Source of the DNA: GW2011-AR1 sp964384965 | GTDB taxonomy: Archaea; Nanobdellota; Nanobdellia; Pacearchaeales; GW2011-AR1 | DNA length: 21,714 nucleotides | Direction of reading: 5' to 3' | NCBI GenBank assembly: GCA_964384965.1 | Contig: CAYLLR010000007.1 | Location: forward strand, 1 to 21,714 | Part shown: positions 1 through 7,503 of the stretch, one piece after another | Layout of the letters: the number at the start of each line of letters is the position of its first letter | Numbering within the stretch: position 1 is the first letter of the stretch | The notes under the pieces: generated by a model | What the model was told of the DNA's origin: nothing | The model's input: only the letters and a program-made list of their open reading frames with translations | The model's database searches: none | Made by a program: the position numbers and the translations under genes

Positions 1-315
1 ACGCAGCCAGTTAACAATCGGACTGGCCTTGTTTTTAGCGAACAGGTGATATTCGCGCCGCAAACAGAATAGGCGCGCGATATTGCCGACAAAACTGATC
101 TTGCCAAGAGGGCCGAACAGATGGGGCATATAAACCGAGAACCCCGCTGCGGCAATCTTTTCGGTCAGCGCCAACGTCTGTGGTCCGATCCCTGGCAACT
201 CTTGAATGACAAGAATTGGAGGCCCCTCCCCGCGCGTATAGACCGGATGCGTGACGTGATTGCCACCTTCGAGCGGTCCGTCAAAATCAAACGATTGGAA
301 TCCGTCCAGTGCCAT
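1..315 (-). CDS. Dienelactone hydrolase family protein, 3'-truncated (bacterial, probable contig chimera)
   Basis: The minus strand is open from an ATG at 315 to the window edge, giving 105 residues with no stop. The N-terminus resembles dienelactone hydrolase-family alpha/beta hydrolases: a strand PPILVIQELPGIG at residues 32-44 holds the Gln-Glu of the family, and the segment AAGFSVYMPHLFG (56-68) follows. The catalytic Cys/Ser, Asp and His lie in the missing C-terminal half. A bacterial GGAGG ribosome binding site sits at 321-325, five bases before the start. Bases 1-300 contain 162 G or C (54%), whereas 361-420 contain only 4 in 60. Codon use is rich in GC3, unlike every other gene here. 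The likely source is a proteobacterium. This is either an assembly chimera or, less likely, a recent transfer at the contig end. Confidence 0.82.
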   Translation of the reverse strand, partial: MALDGFQSFDFDGPLEGGNHVTHPVYTRGEGPPILVIQELPGIGPQTLALTEKIAAAGFSVYMPHLFGPLGKISFVGNIARLFCLRREYHLFAKNKASPIVNWLR

Positions 316-339
316 TCTTGCCTCCATAATTACGGCACA

Positions 340-360
340 AGGAGTCGCAAGGTTTTAAAA
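340..360. other. Abrupt composition boundary (candidate misassembly junction)
   Basis: GC-rich sequence ends near GTCGCAAGG (343-351) and is followed at once by almost pure A/T (352-430). No repeat, insertion-sequence end or tRNA marks the boundary. Such a step, just upstream of the bacterial gene's ribosome binding site, is what a chimeric join between two organisms would give. Confidence 0.6.
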
Positions 361-431
361 ATTTATATTAAATAAATAAATTATTTTTTCGAAAATAAGG
401 ATTTATTTAATTTATTTTATAAAAATTATTT

Positions 432-461
432 TTTCCACGAGAAATAGAGGTGTCCTTCTTT
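432..461 (+). repeat. Origin recognition box-like repeat 1
   Basis: The element starts TTTCCACGAGAAATAGAGG and continues TGTC then a T-rich tail. It matches the repeat at 530-559 at 24 of 30 positions. It has the TTTCCA...GAAA dyad followed by a G-rich half, as in archaeal ORB and mini-ORB sites bound by Orc1/Cdc6. Confidence 0.66.
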
Positions 462-529
462 TTTAGTAGTCATAATCTTTTATATAATATTTCTCTTTCT
501 TGTCGTTGAGGATTTCAAATAAAGAAAAA

Positions 530-559
530 TTTCCATACGAAATGGACGTGTCATTCTTT
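530..559 (+). repeat. Origin recognition box-like repeat 2
   Basis: The element starts TTTCCATACGAAATGGACG and continues TGTC then a T-rich tail. It lies in the same orientation as repeat 1, 98 bases downstream, with the dyad TTTCCA/GAAAT and the downstream GTGTC conserved. The initiator gene begins 70 bases further on. Confidence 0.66.
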
Positions 560-629
560 CTTTTGAAATTTCGGGAGGAATAAAATTGAATTTATTAAAA
601 ATTTTTTTAAAAGGAAGGGAAAATAAAAA

Positions 630-1847
630 ATGACTAATGATTTAGATAAAATATTTGATTCTTTTGATAAAAATAGCATCTTTAAGGATAAGGGATTTTT
701 ACAATCTAATTATACTCCTGAAGATATTCCTCATCGTGAAGAGGAAATAAAACAAATTGCATCTATTCTTGCGCCGGTTTTAAGAGGAGAAAAGACAAGT
801 AATCTTTTTTTGTATGGAAATACCGGTACGGGAAAAACTCTTTCAATACTTAAAGTTCAGGAAGCTTTAGAAAAGAGGATGAAAAAATCTGAAGATTCTG
901 GTTTTGGATTAAAAATAAAATATTTAAATTGTAAACTTAAACAGGTCGCAGATACAGAATATAGAATTCTTGCAGAAATAATTAGGCAAATGGGGGGAAC
1001 AGTTCCTGCAACCGGCCTTCCAACACAGGCAGTTTATAGTAAATTTATAGAAATTATAGATAAAAAAAAACAACTTGTAATTCTTATTCTTGATGAGGTA
1101 GATCAGTTAGTCAAAAAAATTTCAAATAATTTTTTATATAATCTTACAAGATTAAATTCTGAACTTTCAAAGTCACAAATTTCTTTAGTGGGAATTTCAA
1201 ATGATCTCACTTTTTTAGATAGTGTAGATCCGAGAGTTAAAAGTTCTCTTTCTGAAGAAGAGATTGTTTTTTCCCCCTATAATGCCCTTCAAATCCAAGA
1301 TATTCTTTCTAAAAGAGTGGAAGGGGCTTTTAAGGAAAATGTTCTTGAGAGAGGGGTGGTTGCTAAATGTGCTGCCTATGCTGCAAGGGAATCAGGGGAT
1401 GTTAGAAGAGCTCTTGACCTCTTGAGAGTTGCAGGGGAACTTGCGGAAAGAGAAAGGTCAAAAAAAGTAACTATTAAACACATAGATGAATCAAAAAACA
1501 AAATAGAAAGAGATAAAATTTTAGATGTTATAAATACCCACCCCAAACAATTTCAAATGGTCTTAAATTCTATAATTTTTCTTTCTGAAGAAAAAAGAGA
1601 TGATCCTTTTTTTACAGGAGAAGTTTATTCAAATTATCAAAAATTTTGCAATTCATATAAGGTAGAGTCTCTTACTCAAAGAAGGGTGGGAGATATTATT
1701 CAGGAATTAGATATGCTTGGAATAATTAATGTGAGGGTCATTTCAAAAGGAAGGGGCGGGAGAATGAGAGAAATAAAACTTGTAATTTCTGGGAATGTTT
1801 TAAAAAAAGCAAAAGAGATTATCAAATCTAGTTTGAATTATTTATAA
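630..1847 (+). CDS. orc1: ORC1-type DNA replication initiator (Orc1/Cdc6)
   Basis: This AAA+ ATPase binds origin repeats and loads the MCM helicase. The 405-residue length is normal for archaeal Orc1/Cdc6. Visible motifs are the N-terminal PHREEEI (34-40), Walker A GNTGTGKT (63-70), Walker B ILILDEVDQL (151-160), sensor 1 GISND (188-192) and sensor 2 SGDVRRALDLLR (255-266). The C-terminal ~100 residues fit the winged-helix DNA-binding domain; the basic GRGGRMREIKL stretch fits its wing. ATG 630 is preceded by a purine-rich GGAAGGG at 613-619. It is the first gene of the replication cluster, and the polymerase D small subunit follows after 27 bases. The two ORB-like repeats upstream are its likely binding sites, which also allows autoregulation (inference). 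Confidence 0.95.
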   Translation: MTNDLDKIFDSFDKNSIFKDKGFLQSNYTPEDIPHREEEIKQIASILAPVLRGEKTSNLFLYGNTGTGKTLSILKVQEALEKRMKKSEDSGFGLKIKYLNCKLKQVADTEYRILAEIIRQMGGTVPATGLPTQAVYSKFIEIIDKKKQLVILILDEVDQLVKKISNNFLYNLTRLNSELSKSQISLVGISNDLTFLDSVDPRVKSSLSEEEIVFSPYNALQIQDILSKRVEGAFKENVLERGVVAKCAAYAARESGDVRRALDLLRVAGELAERERSKKVTIKHIDESKNKIERDKILDVINTHPKQFQMVLNSIIFLSEEKRDDPFFTGEVYSNYQKFCNSYKVESLTQRRVGDIIQELDMLGIINVRVISKGRGGRMREIKLVISGNVLKKAKEIIKSSLNYL

Positions 1848-1866
1848 AATAAATGAAAGAAACATT

Positions 1867-1871
1867 GGAGG
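1867..1871 (+). promoter_or_regulatory. Shine-Dalgarno site of the DP1 gene
   Basis: GGAGG lies three bases before ATG 1875, a clear Shine-Dalgarno in the short orc1-DP1 gap. It supports this start and co-transcription with orc1, unlike the first genes of other transcripts here, which look leaderless. Confidence 0.7.
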
Positions 1872-1874
1872 AAA

Positions 1875-3434
1875 ATGAAAGAGAAAGATTTACAATCAAG
1901 GTGTTTGAAAAAGAAAATCCTTTTGGATAAAACCCTTTCAAAAATTTTTTCTTCTTTTGAAGATTCTTTAATTGTGGATCTTTTACTTGAAAAAATAAAG
2001 GCACTTTCTGGAAAAAAATTTTTAAATTTTTCTTTAATTAAAAAAAATAAGGAGGAGATAATTTCCTTTCTTGAAAAAAACCCCTCTATTAAGGAGGAAG
2101 AGAGAAAAAAAATTTATTCTTCTTTTGGTTTTTTGGAAGAAAGAATCAAAAAGAAAAAAAATCCCTTTAATAGAGAAAATTCCGAGGTGAAAATTCTTTC
2201 ATCTTCTCTTTGTTTGGGAAGGAAAATAGAGGTAAAAGATTTTGTTACCTACTTTCGGAAGAGGTATGAAGATTTAAAAAATTTTCTTCAAGAAAAGAAA
2301 GGACTTGAAAATTTGGTTTCCATCAATAAAATTCCAAAAGAGAAACAAAAATTTTCAATAATTGGAATGGTTTATAATAAGAAAATCACAAAAAATAAAA
2401 ATCTTCTCTTGGAGGTGGAGGATTTGGGAGGAAAAATAAAGGTTCTTATAAATTCTAATAAAGAAGCCCTTTTAAAGGAGGGGGAGGATATTCTTTTAGA
2501 TGCAGTTTTAGGTTTTAAAGGAACAGGAAACTCTGAGATTCTTTTTGCAAATGAGGTTTTTTTCCCAGAGACTTTTCTTTCAGAGAAAAAAAAAGGAAAT
2601 CTTGAGGAATATGCAATTTTTATTGGAGACATTCATTATGGAAGTAAAAATTTTCTTGAGGAGGATTTTTTAAAATTTATTGATTATCTTAATGGGGGCC
2701 TTCCGAATACCCCTGAATCTTCAAAAATAAAATATCTTTTTATTGTGGGGGACCTTGTAACGGGGATAGGAAATTATCCCGATCAAGAAAAAGACCTTTT
2801 AGTTAAAGATTTAGAAGAACAATTTGAGGGGATTGCAAAAATTCTTTCGAAAATTAGGAAAGATATAAAAATAATTATTTCTCCCGGAAATCATGATGGG
2901 GTGAGATTAATGGAACCTCAACCTTTTTTAAATGAAAAGTATGCTTGGCCACTATACGACCTTGAAAATGTAATCTTTACTGAAAACCCCTCCCTCATAA
3001 ATATTGGAAAGAGAGATAATTTTGAAGGGTTTAAGGTATTACTTTATCATGGGTTTTCTTTTCCTTATTATGCAAATAATGTTCCTAAACTTATGCTAAA
3101 AAAAGCAATGAATCAGCCAGAAAAAATTATGGAATTTCTTCTCAAAAATCGACACCTTGCTCCGACGCACGCTTCGACACAATATTTTCCTTTGGAGAAG
3201 GATCCCCTATTGATTCGGGAGGTGCCAGATATTTTTGTTTCGGGACATACCCACAAGAGTGGAGTTATGAGGTATAATAATATTTTGGTTCTTTCTTCAT
3301 CAAGTTGGGAGGGAAAAACCCCCTATCAAGAAAAATTTGGAAATGAACCAGATCATTGTAAGGCAATCTTGTTTAATTTAAAAAGTCAAGCAGTAAAAAT
3401 TTTGGATTTTGAAACAAAGAAGAAAAATGAATAA
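1875..3434 (+). CDS. polB: DNA polymerase D small subunit DP1 (proofreading exonuclease)
   Basis: DP1 is the Mre11-like 3'-5' exonuclease subunit of the archaeal replicative polymerase D and pairs with DP2. An OB-fold region spans about residues 158-228. The calcineurin-like phosphoesterase domain follows, with all metal-binding motifs intact: GDIHYGS (D252, H254), VGDLVTG (D293), SPGNHDG (N339, H340, D341), YHGFS (H392) and SGHTHKSG (H458, H460). The SSSSWEGKTPYQ segment (474-485) near the C-terminus also fits the family. Exonuclease activity is therefore expected. The N-terminal ~150 residues are lysine-rich and helical, fitting the variable DP1 N-terminal region. It lies between orc1 and the nucleotidase gene, whose start overlaps its stop. 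At 519 residues it is slightly shorter than many euryarchaeal DP1 proteins. Confidence 0.95.
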   Translation: MKEKDLQSRCLKKKILLDKTLSKIFSSFEDSLIVDLLLEKIKALSGKKFLNFSLIKKNKEEIISFLEKNPSIKEEERKKIYSSFGFLEERIKKKKNPFNRENSEVKILSSSLCLGRKIEVKDFVTYFRKRYEDLKNFLQEKKGLENLVSINKIPKEKQKFSIIGMVYNKKITKNKNLLLEVEDLGGKIKVLINSNKEALLKEGEDILLDAVLGFKGTGNSEILFANEVFFPETFLSEKKKGNLEEYAIFIGDIHYGSKNFLEEDFLKFIDYLNGGLPNTPESSKIKYLFIVGDLVTGIGNYPDQEKDLLVKDLEEQFEGIAKILSKIRKDIKIIISPGNHDGVRLMEPQPFLNEKYAWPLYDLENVIFTENPSLINIGKRDNFEGFKVLLYHGFSFPYYANNVPKLMLKKAMNQPEKIMEFLLKNRHLAPTHASTQYFPLEKDPLLIREVPDIFVSGHTHKSGVMRYNNILVLSSSSWEGKTPYQEKFGNEPDHCKAILFNLKSQAVKILDFETKKKNE

Positions 3435-4026
3435 GAAAAAAAAATTATTTAATATTGGAATTGATTTGGATGATACTATCTGGGATTATCAATCCCTCTT
3501 TTTTAAATTTTATAATGATAAATTTGGAACCAGTCATGATCCAAAATTTCTTTTTTCTTATTCTTTAGAAGATTTTTTTGAACTCTCAAGAGAAAAGGCG
3601 AGAAATCTTTTGGATGAATTTGCTATGCACAAAGATTTTAGATGTCTTCCTTTATTGGATGGCGCAAAGGAAGCAATAGAAAAATTGAGAAAAAACCACA
3701 ACCTTTTTTTTATTACGGCGAGACCTCCTAAAAGGAAAAACCCCACAAAAGAATGTTTCTTTAATCATTTTGGATATTTTGGAAAAATTTATTTTTTGGG
3801 AGAAGAGCCTTTCTCTCATTTTAAAACCAAGGGAAAAATTTGTAAGAATTTAGGAATTCATTTTATGATTGATGATAATTTAGAAAATTTGAGGAGTTGT
3901 AAAGAGGAAGGGATTAAATCTTTTTTGATTGATAAGCCTTGGAATAGGGGAAAAAAAATAGAGGGAATAAAAAGGGTAAAAAATTGGGAGGAAATTTTAA
4001 ATTTAATTGAAAAAAATGAAAACTGA
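3427..4026 (+). CDS. HAD-superfamily 5'(3')-deoxyribonucleotidase-like protein (NT5C-type)
   Basis: The product is a HAD phosphatase of 199 residues from ATG 3427. An in-frame TTG at 3409 would add six residues but is less likely. Motif I is GIDLDDTIWD (residues 11-20; nucleophile D13, acid/base D15). Motif II is the Thr of FITARPP, motif III the lysine in HFKTKGK, and motif IV the Asp pair of FMIDDN. The cap inserted after motif I fits the NT5C/5'(3')-deoxyribonucleotidase family, which removes phosphate from nucleoside monophosphates, often dUMP or dTMP. The substrate here is unproven. The start overlaps the DP1 stop by 8 bases and the end overlaps the DP2 start by 11, so it is translationally embedded in the polymerase D operon. 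A dNTP-pool role is a reasonable inference. Confidence 0.85.
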   Translation: MNKKKKLFNIGIDLDDTIWDYQSLFFKFYNDKFGTSHDPKFLFSYSLEDFFELSREKARNLLDEFAMHKDFRCLPLLDGAKEAIEKLRKNHNLFFITARPPKRKNPTKECFFNHFGYFGKIYFLGEEPFSHFKTKGKICKNLGIHFMIDDNLENLRSCKEEGIKSFLIDKPWNRGKKIEGIKRVKNWEEILNLIEKNEN

Positions 4027-7000
4027 AGATTATTTTAAGGATTTAAAAAAGGAGGTTGAAAAAGTTTATTCTATAATGAATAAGGCTCGGTCAAAGGGGA
4101 TTGATCCTGTGAATTCTGTTGAAATTCCTCTTGCTATGAGTATGGCGGAAAAGGTGGTGGGTTTAATTTCGGCAGTTTATCCTCAGATGGAAGGTTCTGG
4201 AATTTCAAAGAGAATCTTGGATTTAGAAAAAAAATACGGAAAACTAGATCCCACCGTAGTTTTTAAAATTGCAGATGAAGTCTCAGACCAAAAGTTTTGC
4301 ACCTTTTCAAGCGTGTTAGAATCAATGGATGCCGGAATAAGAATTGGGATTGCTTATTCCACATTGGGGGTTGTTTCCAGCCCCATAGAAGGGTACACTG
4401 GAATTGAAATTGGAAAGACAAGGGAAAAAAAAGAATATATAATCGCAAATTTTTCCGGCCCTATTCGTTCTGCTGGAACAACTGCTTCTTGCCTCGCCCT
4501 AATTTTAATAGATTATTTAAGAGAGAAATTTGGCTTTTCAAAGTATGATCCTACAGAAAAAGAGATAAAGAGGGTTTGGTCCGAACTTTCTGATTTTAAT
4601 GAAAGAATCTCAAATTTACAATATATGCCCACTGAAGAAGAAACCCTCTTTCTCGCAAAAAATATGCCCATACAAGTTTCTGGAGAGCCTTCTGAAAAAT
4701 TAGAAGTTTCAAATTATAAAAATTTAGAAAGAGTAAAAACAAATAATCTTAGGAGTGGTTTTTGTTTAGTAATGGCGGAAGGTCTTGCGCAAAAAGCAAC
4801 AAAGGGGTTTCGCCTATTAAATCAGGCTAAGAAAAATGGAATTAAATGTACTGGATTTGATTTTTTAAAAGAATATATTAAACTTCACGAAAAGAGGGTT
4901 TTGGGTAAAGATGATAAAAGTGGGCCTGCAACATATATAAAAGACCTCGTCGCTGGAAGGCCTGTTTATGGTCATCCCTCTCGTTCTGGAGGATTTAGAT
5001 TCCGATATGGGAGAGGAAGGTCTTCAGGTTTTAGTGCTGTTTCGGTTCATCCTGCAACAATGGCAGTTACAGACAATTTTCTTGCAATAGGAACACAATT
5101 AAAAATTGAAAAACCGACGAAAGGTTGTGCCGTCACTACCTGTGATAAAATTGAAAGCCCAATTGTAAAATTAAAGGACGGTAGTGTTATTAAATTAAAA
5201 AAGAGGGAAGAGGCAAAAAAAATGTATAAAGACATTGAGGAAATAATTTATCTGGGAGATATTCTTTTTCCCTTTTCGGATTTATTAAATCGTAATTCAA
5301 ATTTGGTTAGACCGGGGTATGTTGAAGAGTGGTGGAATCTTGAATTAAGAAAAAAGGGGTTCAAAGAAAAAATAGATTTTTATAATGTTTCCTTCGAAAA
5401 AGCCGTTGAGTTAAGTGAAAAACATGGGGTTCCTCTTCATCCTAAATATATTTTTTATTGGTCTCAAATCTCAAGAGAAGAATTTTTCAATCTCCTTTTT
5501 TGGTTAAATTCTTCTTGGATAGATGGAAGACTCATTTTTCCCTGGACTAAAAAAGAAAGAGAGGTTTTTTCCGAGGGTAAAAGGGCGTTGGAACTCTTGG
5601 GAGTCCCTCATCAAGTTGTTTCTGGAAAAGTAATTCTTGGGGTGGAGGAAAGTAAGGCCTTTCTCTTTAATTTTGGGATAGATTTTAATTCTTTTTCTAA
5701 AAAAATTTTTTTAAAATCTTTGAATTGGGATAAATTCAAAATAAATAAAGGGGTTTTAGAAATCATAAATTCTTTTTCCAAATTTAAAATAAAAGATAAG
5801 GCAGGAGAATTTATTGGAACCCGAATGGGCCGTCCTGAAAAAGCAAAAGTTAGAAAGTTGGTAGGGAGTCCAAATGTTCTTTTTCCAGTAGGCAATCAAG
5901 GAGGAAGGCTGAGGAGTATTGAAGCAGCTTGTGAGGAGGGTTATGTCAAAAGCACTTTTTCTTTATTTTATTGTGAGAAATGTGAAGAAGAAAGGATTTA
6001 CAGAAAATGTGAGAAATGTTTGTCTGAAACCCGACAAAAATATTATTTTTCAGATGTAAAGGAAAAATCTTTTGAAAAGAAATTAGAGTATTCACAAAGA
6101 GAGGGGGTTCCTTATTCTCAAAAAAAAATAGATATAAAAAATTATTTTGAAAATGCTAAAAATGCTTTATCTTTTAAAGGAGATGAGCTGCCCCTTTTAA
6201 TAAAGGGGGTTCGTGGAATGAGTTCAGAGTCAAAAATTCCTGAGAATATCGCAAAGGGCATTTTGAGAGCCAAATATAATTTACAAGTGAATAAAGATGG
6301 GACGGTGAGAATGGATGCTACGGAGCTTCCCTTAGTTTCTTTCAAACCAAAGGAAATAGGGACAGAAATCTCTAAATTAAAAGAATTAGGTTATACTGAA
6401 GATATTTATGGAAAACCTCTTATCAGTGAAGAACAAATTATTGAATTGATGCCTCATGACATTTTAATTCCAAATGCTCCTGAAACTCCTGATGAAAAAG
6501 GAGAAGATGTTTTTGTTAAGTTATGTAATTTTGTAGATGATTTACTTACAAAATTATATGGTCTACCTCCTTATTATAATGTAAAAACAAAAGAAGACAT
6601 AATCGGGAAATTAGGAGTTTGTATGGCTCCCCATAATTGTGCGGGAGTAATTTGTCGTTTTATTGGTTTTTCAAAAACTCTTGGTCTTTTGGCTAGTCCC
6701 TTTATGCACGCGGCAATAAGAAGAGATTGTGATGGTGATGAAGCCGCAATAATGCTTCTTGGGGATGTTCTTCTTAACTTTTCTCGAAAGTTTCTTCCAA
6801 GCCACAGGGGAGGCACTCAAGATGCCCCTTTGGTATTAAATGCAAAAATTGATGCTGGAGAAGTGGATGACCAAATTCTTGATTTTGAGGCTGTTTATGA
6901 ATACCCTCTTGATTTATATCTTCTTGCTGAAAAAGGAGAACATTCTTCTAAGGTAACGGTTCCGACAATCAGAGACCTCTTAAAAAAGGGAAAGGATCCC

Positions 7001-7477
7001 TTTAGAAATTTGGGGTTTACTCATGATACTTTAGACATAAATGAAGGGGTCTCTTGTTCGGCCTATAAACTTCTTGAAAGCATGGGAGAAAAAGTTAAAC
7101 ACCAAATGGAATTGGTAGAAAAAATTAGGGCGGTTGATACAGAAGATACTGCAAAGCTAATTATCAATAGACATTTTATTCGAGATTTAAAAGGAAATTT
7201 GAGGAAATTTTCAATGCAGGAATTTAGGTGTGTTCAGTGTAATGAAATTATGAGGAGACCTCCTTTAAATGGAAAATGTGTTCTTTGTGGGGGGAAAATA
7301 ATCTTTACAATTCACGAGGGAGGGATTAAAAAATATCTTGAACCTGCCTTGGAACTTGCAAAAAAATATAATCTTGATTCTTATTTAAAACAAAATCTTT
7401 CTTTAATTAAGGGATATGTTGAGAGTATTTTTGGAAAGGAACTTGAAAAACAAGAAAAGTTGGAGAATTGGTTTTAA
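4016..7477 (+). CDS. polC: DNA polymerase D large catalytic subunit DP2
   Basis: DP2 carries the polymerase active site of PolD, a fold related to multisubunit RNA polymerases. From ATG 4016 it has 1153 residues; an upstream in-frame TTG at 4007 is the less likely start. The catalytic motif RRDCDGDEAAIMLL holds D906 and D908, corresponding to the conserved DGD aspartates. Two four-cysteine zinc modules are visible: C653, C656, C665, C668 and C1072, C1075, C1088, C1091. The N-terminal segment with QKFCTFSS and GFRFRYGRGR fits the family. The last eight residues, QEKLENWF (1146-1153), form a canonical PCNA-interacting peptide. No intein interrupts the gene, although archaeal polC genes often have one. 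It ends the replication operon and converges on the TctA gene. Confidence 0.96.
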   Translation: MKTEDYFKDLKKEVEKVYSIMNKARSKGIDPVNSVEIPLAMSMAEKVVGLISAVYPQMEGSGISKRILDLEKKYGKLDPTVVFKIADEVSDQKFCTFSSVLESMDAGIRIGIAYSTLGVVSSPIEGYTGIEIGKTREKKEYIIANFSGPIRSAGTTASCLALILIDYLREKFGFSKYDPTEKEIKRVWSELSDFNERISNLQYMPTEEETLFLAKNMPIQVSGEPSEKLEVSNYKNLERVKTNNLRSGFCLVMAEGLAQKATKGFRLLNQAKKNGIKCTGFDFLKEYIKLHEKRVLGKDDKSGPATYIKDLVAGRPVYGHPSRSGGFRFRYGRGRSSGFSAVSVHPATMAVTDNFLAIGTQLKIEKPTKGCAVTTCDKIESPIVKLKDGSVIKLKKREEAKKMYKDIEEIIYLGDILFPFSDLLNRNSNLVRPGYVEEWWNLELRKKGFKEKIDFYNVSFEKAVELSEKHGVPLHPKYIFYWSQISREEFFNLLFWLNSSWIDGRLIFPWTKKEREVFSEGKRALELLGVPHQVVSGKVILGVEESKAFLFNFGIDFNSFSKKIFLKSLNWDKFKINKGVLEIINSFSKFKIKDKAGEFIGTRMGRPEKAKVRKLVGSPNVLFPVGNQGGRLRSIEAACEEGYVKSTFSLFYCEKCEEERIYRKCEKCLSETRQKYYFSDVKEKSFEKKLEYSQREGVPYSQKKIDIKNYFENAKNALSFKGDELPLLIKGVRGMSSESKIPENIAKGILRAKYNLQVNKDGTVRMDATELPLVSFKPKEIGTEISKLKELGYTEDIYGKPLISEEQIIELMPHDILIPNAPETPDEKGEDVFVKLCNFVDDLLTKLYGLPPYYNVKTKEDIIGKLGVCMAPHNCAGVICRFIGFSKTLGLLASPFMHAAIRRDCDGDEAAIMLLGDVLLNFSRKFLPSHRGGTQDAPLVLNAKIDAGEVDDQILDFEAVYEYPLDLYLLAEKGEHSSKVTVPTIRDLLKKGKDPFRNLGFTHDTLDINEGVSCSAYKLLESMGEKVKHQMELVEKIRAVDTEDTAKLIINRHFIRDLKGNLRKFSMQEFRCVQCNEIMRRPPLNGKCVLCGGKIIFTIHEGGIKKYLEPALELAKKYNLDSYLKQNLSLIKGYVESIFGKELEKQEKLENWF

Positions 7478-7503
7478 TTTAAAATCTTTTTTTAGAGGGT
7501 TTT
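7478..7503. terminator. Convergent termination region after DP2
   Basis: The 26 bases between the convergent DP2 and TctA stops contain a seven-T run (7487-7493), with a second T run starting at 7500. Archaeal RNA polymerase terminates at T-rich tracts, so this is a plausible terminator for the replication operon. No strong hairpin is present. Confidence 0.4.

Larger units (their letters stand above)
352..629. other. Candidate replication origin (oriC) upstream of orc1
   Basis: This gene-free region lies directly before the Orc1/Cdc6 gene, the usual place for archaeal origins. It contains a nearly pure A/T stretch (352-431) that could serve as a duplex-unwinding element. Two directly repeated origin-recognition-box-like elements (432-461 and 530-559) flank a second AT-rich stretch (462-529) with a TATATAATAT core. 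No open frame of note occurs inside it. The origin call rests on gene context plus repeat similarity to archaeal ORBs; activity is inferred. Confidence 0.68.

Noticed and set aside
121..375. 84-codon plus-strand open frame at the left edge
   Set aside because: It lies antisense to the dienelactone hydrolase fragment, which has clear family motifs and a Shine-Dalgarno, and it runs into the AT-rich junction.
3409..3426. TTG start for the HAD gene, and likewise TTG 4007 for DP2
   Set aside because: In both cases an ATG follows within a few codons and gives the normal overlap with the upstream stop.
4016..7477. Intein inside DP2
   Set aside because: The protein is of normal length and continuous through both zinc modules and the catalytic motif, with no splicing junction motifs.
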